A stretch of 64,000 nt of DNA, taken from positions 62,001 through 126,000 of the forward strand of contig VXBP01008292.1 of assembly GCA_013400115.1 (NCBI GenBank). The letters are read 5' to 3'. A program made the translations under genes and the position numbers. How positions within the stretch are numbered: position 1 is the first letter of the stretch; the number at the start of each line of letters is the position of its first letter. The notes beneath the pieces are model-generated. The model was not told the origin of the DNA. It ran no database searches and saw only the letters and a list, made by a program, of their open reading frames with translations. Below are positions 54,374 through 64,000 of the stretch, piece by piece. This DNA is from Rhinopomastus cyanomelas (Eukaryota > Chordata > Aves > Bucerotiformes > Rhinopomastidae).

Positions 54374-55157
54374 GATGTCCAGTTTTGGGTGCCACAGTAT
54401 AAGAAGAACATTGAGGTGCTGCAGTGGGTCCAGAAAAGAGCAGTGAGGCTGAAGAGAATCATAGAATCATTAGGGATTGGAAGGGACCTCAAAAGATCAT
54501 CTAGTCCAATCCCCCTGCCACAGCAGGATCACCTAGACCAAGTGGCACAGGAACATATCCAGGAGGGTGTTAAACATCTCCAGAGAAGGAAACTCCACAA
54601 CCCCCCTGGGCAGCCTGTTCCAATGCTCCATTATCCTCACTGGGAAGAATTTCCTTCTGATATTTATATGGAACCTCCTATGTTCCAGCTTACACCCATT
54701 GCCCCTTGATCTATCACCAGATGACACTGAGAGGGCTGGACAACAGGCCCTATGGAAAGCAGCTGAGGGAACTGAAGGGTTATTTAGTCTAGAGGAGAGG
54801 AGTCTGAAAGGAGACTTTCTTGCTCTCTACAGCTACCTAAAAAGGAAGTTGTAGCCAGGATGGTGCTGGTCTCTTCTCACAAATTACTAGCGATAGGATG
54901 AGGGGAAATGGCTTCAAATTGCATCAGGGGAGGTTTAGACTGGGTCTTAGGAATAAGTTGTTTCCTGAGAGAGTGGTTGGACGCTGGAGCAGGCTGCCCA
55001 GGGAGGTTATGAAGTCCCCATCATTGGAGGTGTTTAAAAACCGAGTAGCTAAAGCATTGAGGCCATAGTCTAGGGGTTAGGGAGGTGTTGAGATGAGGGC
55101 TGGACTTGGTGATCCTGGAGGTCCTTTTCAACCATTATGATTCTATTATTCTATGTT
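54374..55157 (+). mobile_element. CR1 LINE, type III, interrupted by a type I copy
   Basis: The outer element starts at ATGTCCAGTTTTGGGTGCCA (QFWVPQYKKNIEVLQWVQKR frame) and runs to 54,456, is interrupted by a minus-strand type I CR1, and resumes at 54,732 with AGGGCTGGACAACAGGCCCT. It then continues through CAGCTACCTAAAAAGGAAGT and GCATCAGGGGAGGTTTAGAC to GGACTTGGTGATCCTGGAGG and ATGATTCTATTATTCTATG. Joining the flanks restores the normal ORF2 order. Confidence 0.92.
54457..54731 (-). mobile_element. Type I CR1 nested in an older type III CR1
   Basis: The plus strand starts AATCATAGAATCATTAGGGA, exactly at the junction, and ends in TCACCAGATGACACTGAG. It covers the whole 3' region and the last codons of ORF2 (minus frame NGCKLEHRRFHINIRRKFFP). 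It is in opposite orientation to its host element, and at most two bases (AG) are repeated at the junctions, so no real target-site duplication is seen. Confidence 0.94.
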
Positions 55158-56460
55158 TCTAAGATGCAGTACTTTGATGGCACTTACATATACTTGATCG
55201 AGATTGGAGACTGCTAAAACACATGCCTCAGTCATTATTTTTGCCTGTGGTTATATCCTGAAAGATTCAAAATACCTGAGATCAGGACTCCATGTGTCAG
55301 GAATTGGTGTCTGCCTGAAGGATTATTTCATTCAAATATACTGGTGCTAGCAAAATCTATTCAATGGTGTCTAAACATATTTTGGAATTGAGAAAGGGGG
55401 TGTTCTGCAATACTCTGTGCACTGGTGGGAAATTGTGGTGTTTTTTGTCTTGAAAACTGCAAGTTTAATTTATGTGTTTCTGCATATGGAGGGGCTTTGG
55501 GGCCAGTGGAAGGGGTTTGGAGCTTCAGTTTCAGGATTCCTGCTCCTCCATCTTCTCTTTTGACTCCAACTTCACTTCTTGTCTGTATCAGACTCAGCAG
55601 CCACATTGCCCTAAAAATGTGTGGAACTCTGAGGGTCAGTAGAAAGGCTTCATCTGAATTCCATGGTTGCTCAAATGGAGAGAGTTCTTCCCGTGTTCTT
55701 GTTTTATAAATGGACTGATATGGAAGTCCATAGAACAGAGACCTGAACTTTAAGATGTGCATTGATGCTGAGGGACATTTGCATGAACTTGACGGGCAAC
55801 ATGTTTCCACAGAAGCAGGTATGGCTGGAAGTGTCTCCCTTTTTAGGGTTTGGACATTGAGGTTTTGGCTCAGTTGTGTAAGAACATTGTGATTAATCTC
55901 CAACATATATATGTGGTTTTTTATGTGGAGTGAATGTCTTGTAGAATTTTTTTTTCTCCAGATTTCGTTTTGTTTTTCACCTGCAACTCATAAGTGGATT
56001 TTTTCCAAACCCTCCTTGTATTTATTTCTATTTTAGCCCATTAACGCTAACAATTTAATTCATTTGACGTAGTTAAATTAATTGTTTAATTGTGTTATCA
56101 AGGTTTGTAACCCTTGGCACTGTGACTCTCAAACTTGCACCATTGTGGCCAGCTCAGATGTAGGTTAGTTAATTAATTAATTCTGGTTTGGAAAATTCCT
56201 TTGGCTAAAATCCAGAAAACCCACTTAGGAAATGTATTAGCATCCAGGACATCCTTGATGGAAACAAATAATATGTTAGGTATGGACTTTTGAGTGGGAC
56301 CCCTTTCTTAATAGACATCCCACCTCCTCTTGCAGTGCATGCTAACAGTAGCAGTCCTGCCCCACATGCCGGGAGCAGGACTTGGAATATAGCCTTTGGC
56401 TGTGGTGCGAGCATAACCAGGCTTGTGATAGTCTAAAACGTGGGCAGGTTGGAAGGCAGC
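55158..56460. other. Unassigned stretch with the longest non-CR1 open frame
   Basis: No repeat recognised. The minus strand has an open frame of 181 codons (55,906-55,361), the longest in the window outside CR1. It shows no recognisable domain, and chance frames of this length are expected occasionally in 64 kb. A TTAATTAATTAATT stretch lies near 56,167-56,182. Confidence 0.4.
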
Positions 56461-56947
56461 AATCACAGAATCGTAGAACATGAGGGACTGGAAGGGACCT
56501 TAAAAGATCATCAAGTCCAATCCCCCTTGACACAGCAGGATCACCTAGATCAAGTCTCATAGGAACATGTCCAGGCAGGTTTTAAACATCTCCAGAGAAG
56601 GAGACTCCACAACCTCCCTGGCCAGTCTGTTCCAATGCTCTGTCACCCTCACTGTGAAGAAGTTCCTTCTCAGATTGATGTGGAACTTCCTGCGTTCCAG
56701 CTGACACCCATTGCCCCTTGTCCTATCATTAGATGCCACTGAGCAGAGTTTGGCTCCATCCCACTTAGTTTCCTTTTTTTCCAAGTTAAATAGACCCAGA
56801 TTCCTCAGCCTTTCCTCATCAGGGAGGTGTTTCATTCCCATCATCATCTTTGTGTCTCTGCATTGGAGTTTCTCAAGCAGTCTGTGTCCTTCTGGTATTG
56901 AGGGGCCCCAAACTGGACACAACATTCCAGATGAGGTCTCAACACAT
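56461..56947 (-). mobile_element. CR1 LINE 3' part, type I
   Basis: Minus-strand copy: 3' end AATCACAGAATCGTAGAACA, then ACTGGAAGGGACCTTAAAAG and the full 3' region up to the ORF2 block (GGGGCCCCAAACTGGACACA, ATTCCAGATGAGGTCTCAAC). The minus frame 56,925-56,557 reads LPDEERLRNLGLFNLEKKET, then CQLERRKFHINLRRNFFTVR and VTEHWNRLAREVV. A deletion has removed some 40 codons after the LEKK block. Confidence 0.94.
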
Positions 56948-59145
56948 CTCAGCTAGTAAGAGTTCATAACCATACAATTATGGCATAGTGACTCTGCAGG
57001 ATGAAATTCATTGGCCATTTGAAACTCTACAGGACCAGTATCAGCCTCTGAGACTTTCTGCATTCACTTCAATTTATTTCAGTCTTACTGATGGTTCAGT
57101 ACATGGCACATGTAACTACAGCACAGAGTTTGAAAGACCACAGAGAGAAAATTTCCCGAGACTTCCTCTCTGTGTGTTCATGTGTGTCTGTACAAATTCA
57201 CTCATGGGCTGGAGGATCCACACCTTGACTTTTCACATTAATTCATCTGAAAAAAAAGTAGTGGTTTTGCATATATGAACTTGGACCATAACACCATGAG
57301 GAAAAGCATTGCACAGTCAAGAGCATCGTAAGTGCAAACTGATTGCACTGCTCCATCGTATTCTGGGCAACTTTGGGAGGAGAAAAGAGTATGTAATGAA
57401 TGAGAAAGTCAGAAGTATCCCCAGTTCTAATGCAGCCTAATAGTGTCATTGTAAAGGGGAGTTAGCTTTGGAAATTGTATCTTAGGGTTGGTAGTAGATG
57501 GAAATTTAGAAATAGAAAAAGTACCGGAATTCTAATAAATAAGAGCAGGAAAAGGTGTTCATTATTATTACTTTGCTGCTTCTCCTCTCAGTCTGGTACG
57601 AGAAGATGCAGAATGCAATACCATGTGCTGCAAGGTTTTTTAACTTTCTCATGCCATGCAGAGACCCTGAATTTTCTTTCAGGCACAAACAAACCATTGA
57701 CATCTTGACAGGACAGTTTGTGTGAAAACCAGAATGTGAAACAGGAAAAACCCTTTAGAATATCTTCCTGGCCTTGTTTGGGATAATATTTTCTGTGTCT
57801 GTTTGCTGCCTGTCCTTTGCAGCACTCTGCTCTGTGTCTGAGCAGCAGCTGGTGTATCAAAGGAAGAGGCTAACAGTTGCCTCAACTGGGCACCATGCCG
57901 TTCTATCCAACCGAATACCAGTGTATATGAGAGTGGCTGTCAGTTGGGTTTACTGGCACATCCGCATTTTCAGGAAGATAATAGGTAGGTTGAAACATTT
58001 CTGTCATGTTGTTGATGTTTGGTACCCAAATGCACTTCAGCCACAACAAACCCACGTTGGTAATTCATAATGTCCAACATACAACAGGAGGAAATGCTGT
58101 TGGTTTTATAGGCCTTAAAGTTACTCCATCTGCTTGGTATGAGACACTGCAAATTCTCAGTAATTTTTTTTGGTTGTTATTTGTGCCGACTCTCAAGTTG
58201 TAGTTTTGGTACCAAAGCAAGCAGGCGGCCTTCTTCACTTAGGCATTTGGCTTGTGTGCTGCAGAAAACAGATCTTGTGATACAAAAGCCTCCCAACACC
58301 GGAACAGAAATGCGTTGCTAGAAACAATGACAGCTTGTCAGCGTGGAAAGTAGGGTAACTTGCAGAGATGTGAAAGATCAAATGCCGTGTGAATTGAAAC
58401 ATGTACAACTTGACTTAGTGCTGGAAATACACTTGGTGACTTACTGCTTTGTTCAATGTTGTAAAGCTGCATTTGGACAGCCGCGGGGATTTAGTGAGGA
58501 ATTTAAGCATGAATGTATCAGCTGAAAAATGACCATGGAAAGATTCTGTCACAGAAAGCCCTTCCTAATGCAATAAACATTGAAGAACCATTTGAACCTT
58601 TGACAGAGCGCGATGGATCCCATCAACTCTAAATCTTTAGCAAAGGAACCTCTTAAAATTATTCTTTTTTGATTTAAGGCAAATGAAGCTTTGAAGCCAC
58701 CATTAGCTAGTGTGTGACCTTGAAGGTCACAATGCAAGAATCCACCTGTATCCAGTGATCCAAGCCTCCTTCCAAAAGTTCTGCTGATAAGAGGAATAGA
58801 CAACCCCTCAGCAGATACCACCTTGCACCGCTTAGCTGAAAACTTCTACATGCAGTCACTGAATATGGATTAACTCTTATGTACAGGCCTAGGCTCAATA
58901 GCTTGCAAGCTCCATGTAGCCTCAGGAAAGGACCACGTTCCCATATATATTTTCAAATTCATGACAAATTATGGGTTCTTCTCCCACCACTGGTCTATTC
59001 CTCTCCAAGAGAAGGGCCTGTAAGGGGCCCAAGGCCGAATCTCCTTCTTGCAACTCAAGGCTGCACACCATTGAGGAGAAAGAGACTGAGGCTCTTTGTA
59101 GGAACCAATAACTGCACTAACGTGTTCATTAGCGGCTAAGGTTTG
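56948..59145. other. Unassigned stretch
   Basis: No gene or recognisable repeat; numerous short overlapping frames on both strands are consistent with noncoding DNA. Confidence 0.4.
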
Positions 59146-59828
59146 CTCTTGGGGAGCAGTGGCAGGAAAGCGGCTCAGCAGAGAGGGACCTGGTGCTCTT
59201 GATTGACAGCAGCTGAACAGTAGCCAGCACAGTACCCAAGTGGTCAAGAAGGCCAATGGCATCCTGGCCTGCATCACGAATAATGTGACTAGTAGGTCCA
59301 GGGAAGTGATTATCTCCCTGTACTCAGCATTGTTGAGGTCGCGTCTTGGGTACCGGGTTCAGTTTTGCGCCTCTCAATACAAGAAAGACACTGAGGTGCT
59401 GGAGCAAGTCCAAGGAAGGACAAGACTGGTGAATGGTCTGGAGGGCAGGTCTGATGAGGAACAGCTGAAAGAACTTGGGTTGTTTAGTCTAGAGAAAAGG
59501 ATGCTGAGGGGACGCCTGAAAGGAGGTTGTAGAGAGGTGGGGGTTGTTCTGTTCCATTGATTAACAAGTGATAAAACAAGAGGAAATTGCCTTAATTTGC
59601 ACTGAGGGAAGTTTAGATTAGACACTTGGAAACAGTTTTTTATTGAAAGGGTTATCAGGCCTTGAGGCAGGCTGCCCAGGGAAGTGGTGGATCTCCAGTC
59701 CCTGGAGGTATTTCAGAGTTGTGTAGCCATAGTGCTTAGGGATCTGGTGTAGTTGAGGGCTTGTCACTGTTAAAGATTGGACTCAATGATCTTGGAGGTC
59801 TTTTCCAATCTGGGTGATTCTGTGAATG
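59146..59828 (+). mobile_element. CR1 LINE 3' part, type III
   Basis: Starts in ORF2 (GGGGAGCAGTGGCAGGAAAG, WLESS-like region) and keeps an open segment at 59,240-59,560: KKANGILACITNNVTSRSRE, VIISLYSALLRSRLGYRVQF, ELGLFSLEKRMLRGRLKGGC. It then runs through GCACTGAGGGAAGTTTAGAT and GGTTATCAGGCCTTGAGGCA to GATTGGACTCAATGATCTTG, GAGGTCTTTTCCAATCTGGG and TGATTCTGTGAATG. No catalytic RT motifs are included. Confidence 0.93.
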
Positions 59829-62800
59829 AAGATAATTTTAGGGTTTCAGATGTTAAATAGAAAACCTAAAGTTAAGATGGTCGGGTGGGTGCTTAATGAT
59901 TGGTTTGGAAAGATACATTCAAACAGAGTGATGAAACTCACTGTAAGGATTAAACAGTTTCAGCTGTCATGAAGTTCTTGGTGCTGTCTTTGGAGAAAAT
60001 GCGGTCACTAAGTTATGGGTAAAAGTTTTTGTACACTGAAATACATGTTGTATTAGTACTTTGGCTTCTTTGTTCTTCAAACGGAGATCAGCTATAATGC
60101 AAAACTCTGTCCCAGTGTTTGACACTGACTTCTGACTGTATTGGCTGGAATAGTGACAGAACACTGGCCCTATTTGCAGGTTTAATCTGAGACTGTTGTA
60201 TGATTTCTGTGTTCTGCTGACACCATGCTGCTGTCTCTCTTGTCTTCCCCATTGTGTTAACAGAGCCTTTGTGCCACTTCTTGTAACAGACCTACGATGC
60301 TTTAAGATACTTTTCCTAAAAAATATTCTGCTGAGAAGGTCCAGAACTTTCTTTCCCATGGGCCAAATGGACAGTCAGGTTTTTCAGGGTGCTTCTTCAA
60401 CAACAGTAATTCATCCTGCCTCTGGAGATTTCCATCAGCCTTCTGACTAGCAGTGACCATCTTCTTACAGAACTGGGTAAAAGCAGAAAGCATTTGGTTT
60501 ATCATGCAATCCAGGATAGCCAAAGCTGTGCAGGCCTTGCCATCTTAAGTCATCCTCTGTCCAGAGCCCTTCTTCAGTTGATGATAATTTTCATTCTACT
60601 CTTCCTTCCCATTTTCTCTTGGGACGTGCCCTACTCAGGCTGAACCCATCAAAATGAATGGAGTTTGATGCTGGAGAAGGTTTCCAAGGTGCTGGTCTAG
60701 GCAAAGATGTTTTTCTGTTGTCTGCCAAGCCCCGCCACAGCTCATATTCTCAGATAAGCTCTGATGGTCTGTAACAGGTGACCTGCTAAGCCTGAAGACA
60801 TCATAGTAAAGCTGTCAAAATGTACAGCAAGTTTGCACACCCTGCAAGCGGAATTTGAGACCTGTCATCACACTGAAACCTCTGGTTCTTTAAGTTACAT
60901 CCTATAATGTACAGTTCAATGAGTAACATGTTAACTTTCTAAGTGTTGTTTTGACATTTAAGTGTTCAAAACCGTCTTGAGTTAATTAAATGTAAAAGCT
61001 TCCAAGTGAATTGATTGTCTGGGTAACTCTTCTATTTATCCATAATTAGGAGTAAAATAATATTAGCTAAATACATAATAAATAATTTTGATAGGGAAGG
61101 AAATACAAGTGTGCTGTCCAGCAGCACGGCAGTTCTCCCAAGCAGGATTCATACATGAAAGCCTGGAATAGAGTTCTATTCGATCACATACCATACATGC
61201 ATACCCATTATTTACTGACTGATTTAAGGTAATAAGAGCTGGTCTGAGAATAGAAAACACTAAATGACATTTTAGGCTGATGAATTCCAGAAGCTGGGGT
61301 ATGCTTATTGGAACAAAGTAAAAAGATAAAATAGATTAACAAGGGATTTGAAGAGCCAGAAAGGTATTTTTGCATCATCTACTAATCTTGTCAATGCCAC
61401 TGAAAGAGGAGGAAAAAAATCAAAGCTACTAAGAAGCCAATTTAGCTTGATTTTAATCAATGTCCTTCGCCACTCATTTGCTGACAGATTATAAACTTGG
61501 AAAAATCAACTGTGGGCAAGTTCAAAACATTCACTTATCTTCAGGGTAGTGGAGACAGTATGTTCAGATATTTTGCTTGGATGTTTATCACCAGGAGCAG
61601 TTGGAGATGTTAAATGAAAAACATCTGCTTCGTGACAGCCTAGAAACTGTTGTGATTGAAACCTAGTTTTCTCTTTGTGTTAATGGCTAGGAAAAGTTTT
61701 GCATTTCTTCAGATCCATAGTTAGCAAAGTATTTGTCCTACAGCAGCCTTATGAGGGATAGACTTTCTGCAGGCATGAATTCCTTACCACAGGCATCACT
61801 GGATGTTGTCAGTCTTTTCATTTGCTGCTCTTAATCTTTTTTTATGGAAGGAATTATTTATCCGTGTCTTAGGTGGGGTGGAACCAATCCTTCTGTTCAT
61901 TATTCTTATATAGGTGATTCTTTTTTTTTGATATGTATTACCCAGAGTGCTTTGAAATAATAAAAACTGAGACAAGTGATGGGATTTCAAGCAGTTATAT
62001 ATGTTCACTTCAATGTGTGCTTAATGTTGCAGGCATTTACAATAACCTACATATAAACACAATAGAAATACAGTAGAAATACAAATGAAAAGCAACTACT
62101 TTAGCTACGGCTAACACCCAGCTAAAAATACCGAACCAGTAAAACCTGTTGAGGAAGATGTGCAGAGAGTGACATCACTATTGGCATGAGCATAAGATAA
62201 TAGGGTTGTTAAAGTATGTCTGACAGGTGTCTACCTAACAGGTCCGCTGGACCTGAGAAGCAGACCTCACAGAAACCACAAACTATTTGTAAAGAAAAAG
62301 AACTGAGTTAATAGAAATGTCATCTCTTTTATTTTAAAATCTGATTTTTAGAAAGAATCTAAATTTGTGGTTACCTTTACTATATTTCCATCACTATTTT
62401 TTTGTTTTCACACGAAAGGGGGTGATAATCATCAAATGTTCAAGTTGTAAGATTTTAAGCCATTCATATTTCTATTTCTGTTTCCTTCTCATCTTCCAAG
62501 ATCAATTTCTACACCAAGATGTGATCCTTAGATGCTACCATGAATATTTATATTTAGAGAATGAACCCGGAGAATTTGCAAATGCTCATCCTCTTAATAG
62601 ACACTAATCTTCAAGGTTGTGTTTCCTAGTGATAGACCATTAAAAGGTTTCCATGTGGCAGGGTGGCCTGTGCAGCACCAATCACACAAGACCACGACAT
62701 TGTAACGTATGTTGTGGCTGAGTGTATGATACGAAATGAGCACGCGCCAGAAAATGAAGTGAACATTTTATGCGTTCTCTCAGCTAGACGCAGAAAGCAT

Positions 62801-63751
62801 GCAAAATGTTCCTCTCTGAGATATGATGTCCTTAAATGTAGAGGTTTAATGAGTTTGTGTGATTAATTTAAGTTCACCTTTTACTGATTGAACACAATGA
62901 AATTTATTTCCATATGTTTTTATTTTATGTGCTGACTGGTTGAGAACTGGCTTTGATAGTCGAATTAATGGAGACAGAATGCTTTCCTCACTTGAGCAGC
63001 ATTATTTACACATATGAGTATCTATGTAAACACTGATTAAGGTGAGAAATTTGCCAGACCAGCTACAATTAGATTTTAAAAACTACACTTCCAACTCTTA
63101 TTGATTCTTCTTTTAAAACAAGTCAGCTTTTGGGTCATGGGGGCAAACCAGAAACCTTTAGTTAGAAAAGCTGCAGTAGTATCTCACAGGAGTTGTTTCA
63201 AACTCACATAGTCCTTTAGTGACTAGGCATCCTGTGTGATGCTGAATCGTTTTCTCTCCAAATGATGAGACCCTGTTGCAACATGGGAGATGTAGTCCCA
63301 GTAGAAAGCTGTACTTACTTGGAATGTGCAGAGAACAGGTCTGACATCCCACAAAATAGTCTTAATGACATTTCTGTGCCACAGCACTGAGGACAGTCTT
63401 CACACCTTCTGGAGTAGTTCCCTTGGAGTCTCATCTTACCTTTGGGATCTGTACAATACAAGTCTGAGTAACCTTACTACGATAACCTGAAATCTGAATC
63501 TTTTTGCCCACTGTCAGTGGCTGAGGAGGTAAAAATATGAGTGCACATGTTTTTTAAGAATGTTATTCTTACAGAAGACATTGTTGGGCTCGTCTCACAT
63601 GGGTCTTGCAGTTCATGCCTTTGCCTCCAGCTATGTTTTCTTGCTTCAGTGGTCATGGAGTATCTTTAACTGCAAGATGTTGAGAATTGGACTCGTCAAC
63701 TTTTTTGATGATTATGTGAAATCTTTTCTCTTTATGTAAGAAGAAGTTTTT
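59829..63751. other. Long CR1-free AT-rich tract
   Basis: Nearly 4 kb without any CR1 piece I can recognise, the longest such gap in the window. Mostly AT-rich with T runs (61,920-61,930). No gene is supported; open frames at 62,365-62,866 and 59,967-60,523 match nothing known to me. The absence of insertions would fit constrained regulatory DNA, but chance is possible. Confidence 0.4.
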
Positions 63752-63830
63752 AGAATCATAGAATCATGATGGCTAGAAAGGACCTCCAAGATCATCAAGT
63801 CCAGTACCTGTCTCTAAGATTAGTCCATCA
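63752..63830 (-). mobile_element. Short CR1 LINE 3' end
   Basis: The plus strand reads AGAATCATAGAATCATGATG, GCTAGAAAGGACCTCCAAGA and TCATCAAGTCCAGTACCTGT, the reverse complement of a CR1 terminus with the GGAGGTC...TTGATGATCTTGGAGG form. It is about 80 bases and differs in detail from types I-VI. Confidence 0.88.
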
Positions 63831-64000
63831 CAACTGTCATGGGGAAAGGAGGGAGACTGCAGTAATGCTTACACAGGATACTTGTGCCTATCCTTGAGTT
63901 TCCTAAGCAATTCTCAATTTAATAGCCCTGGATGCACTTCTTTTCTTCTAAGAATTTGTCTTTTAGCTTTTGAAGTGATGGTAGCTATTAGCATTCATAT

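Noticed and set aside
62365..62866. Two short plus-strand open frames in the CR1-free tract
   Set aside because: No family resemblance; ordinary chance frames in AT-rich DNA.
1..64000. Host exons, tRNA or rRNA genes, CRISPR arrays, endogenous retrovirus coding genes
   Set aside because: Searched for by eye on both strands; nothing met the standard for a call. Sensitive profile searches could still find short exons or old repeats.

Overview
The window looks like bird nuclear DNA, intergenic or deep intronic. The evidence is a very high density of CR1 LINE retrotransposons with avian hallmarks: 3' ends built from the octamer ATTCTATG (or ATACTGTG), almost universal 5' truncation, and remnants of the CR1 ORF2 endonuclease and reverse transcriptase. 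By eye I count about 50 CR1 pieces covering roughly 18 kb (about 28%) of the window. That is well above the usual bird level and would fit a lineage with expanded CR1, such as woodpeckers and relatives; this placement is inference. I recognise no host protein-coding exon, tRNA, rRNA, CRISPR array or bacterial-type gene. All recognisable coding sequence is CR1-derived and broken.

Working labels used below (mine, not database names). Type I: 3' end starts TAGGTGATCCTGCTG and ends AATCCCTAATGATTCTATG. Type II: a composite with its own 3' end followed by a type I 3' end. Type III: older, ends in GGTCTTTTCCAACC. Type IV: ends GGTCCCTTCCAACCCAA. Type V: tail of ATACTGTG octamers. Type VI: the copies at 47,205 and 50,882.

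Layout. 1-1.5 kb: an inverted CR1 endonuclease fragment facing a CR1 reverse-transcriptase fragment. 1.5-17 kb: mostly single-copy-looking AT-rich DNA with short CR1 3' ends. 17-23.5 kb: a type I copy, a degenerate array of six units of about 180 bp flanked by inverted copies of the same unit, CR1 pieces, and a CR1-in-CR1 nest. 24-30 kb: old CR1 pieces and a 0.86-kb type I copy with an internal deletion exactly at the only N. 31-33 kb: a 5'-inverted type II CR1, then an endonuclease-only CR1 piece. 37.7-38.7 kb: an unidentified GC- and CpG-rich block. 39-41.6 kb: the longest CR1 copy (1.8 kb) with two more CR1 pieces behind it. 42.6-51.8 kb: the densest CR1 cluster, including the other two type II copies and a well-preserved type V copy. 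54.4-59.8 kb: a nested pair and two further copies. 59.8-63.75 kb: a long CR1-free AT-rich tract.

The most unusual observations are that all three type II copies carry the same tandem double 3' end, suggesting a CR1 lineage that acquired a second 3' end; a textbook-like 5' inversion of a CR1 at 31.2-32.2 kb; and the inverted-flanked 180-bp array at 19-20.6 kb. No genes here work together as a pathway: the history visible is repeated CR1 insertion, often into or beside older CR1 copies.
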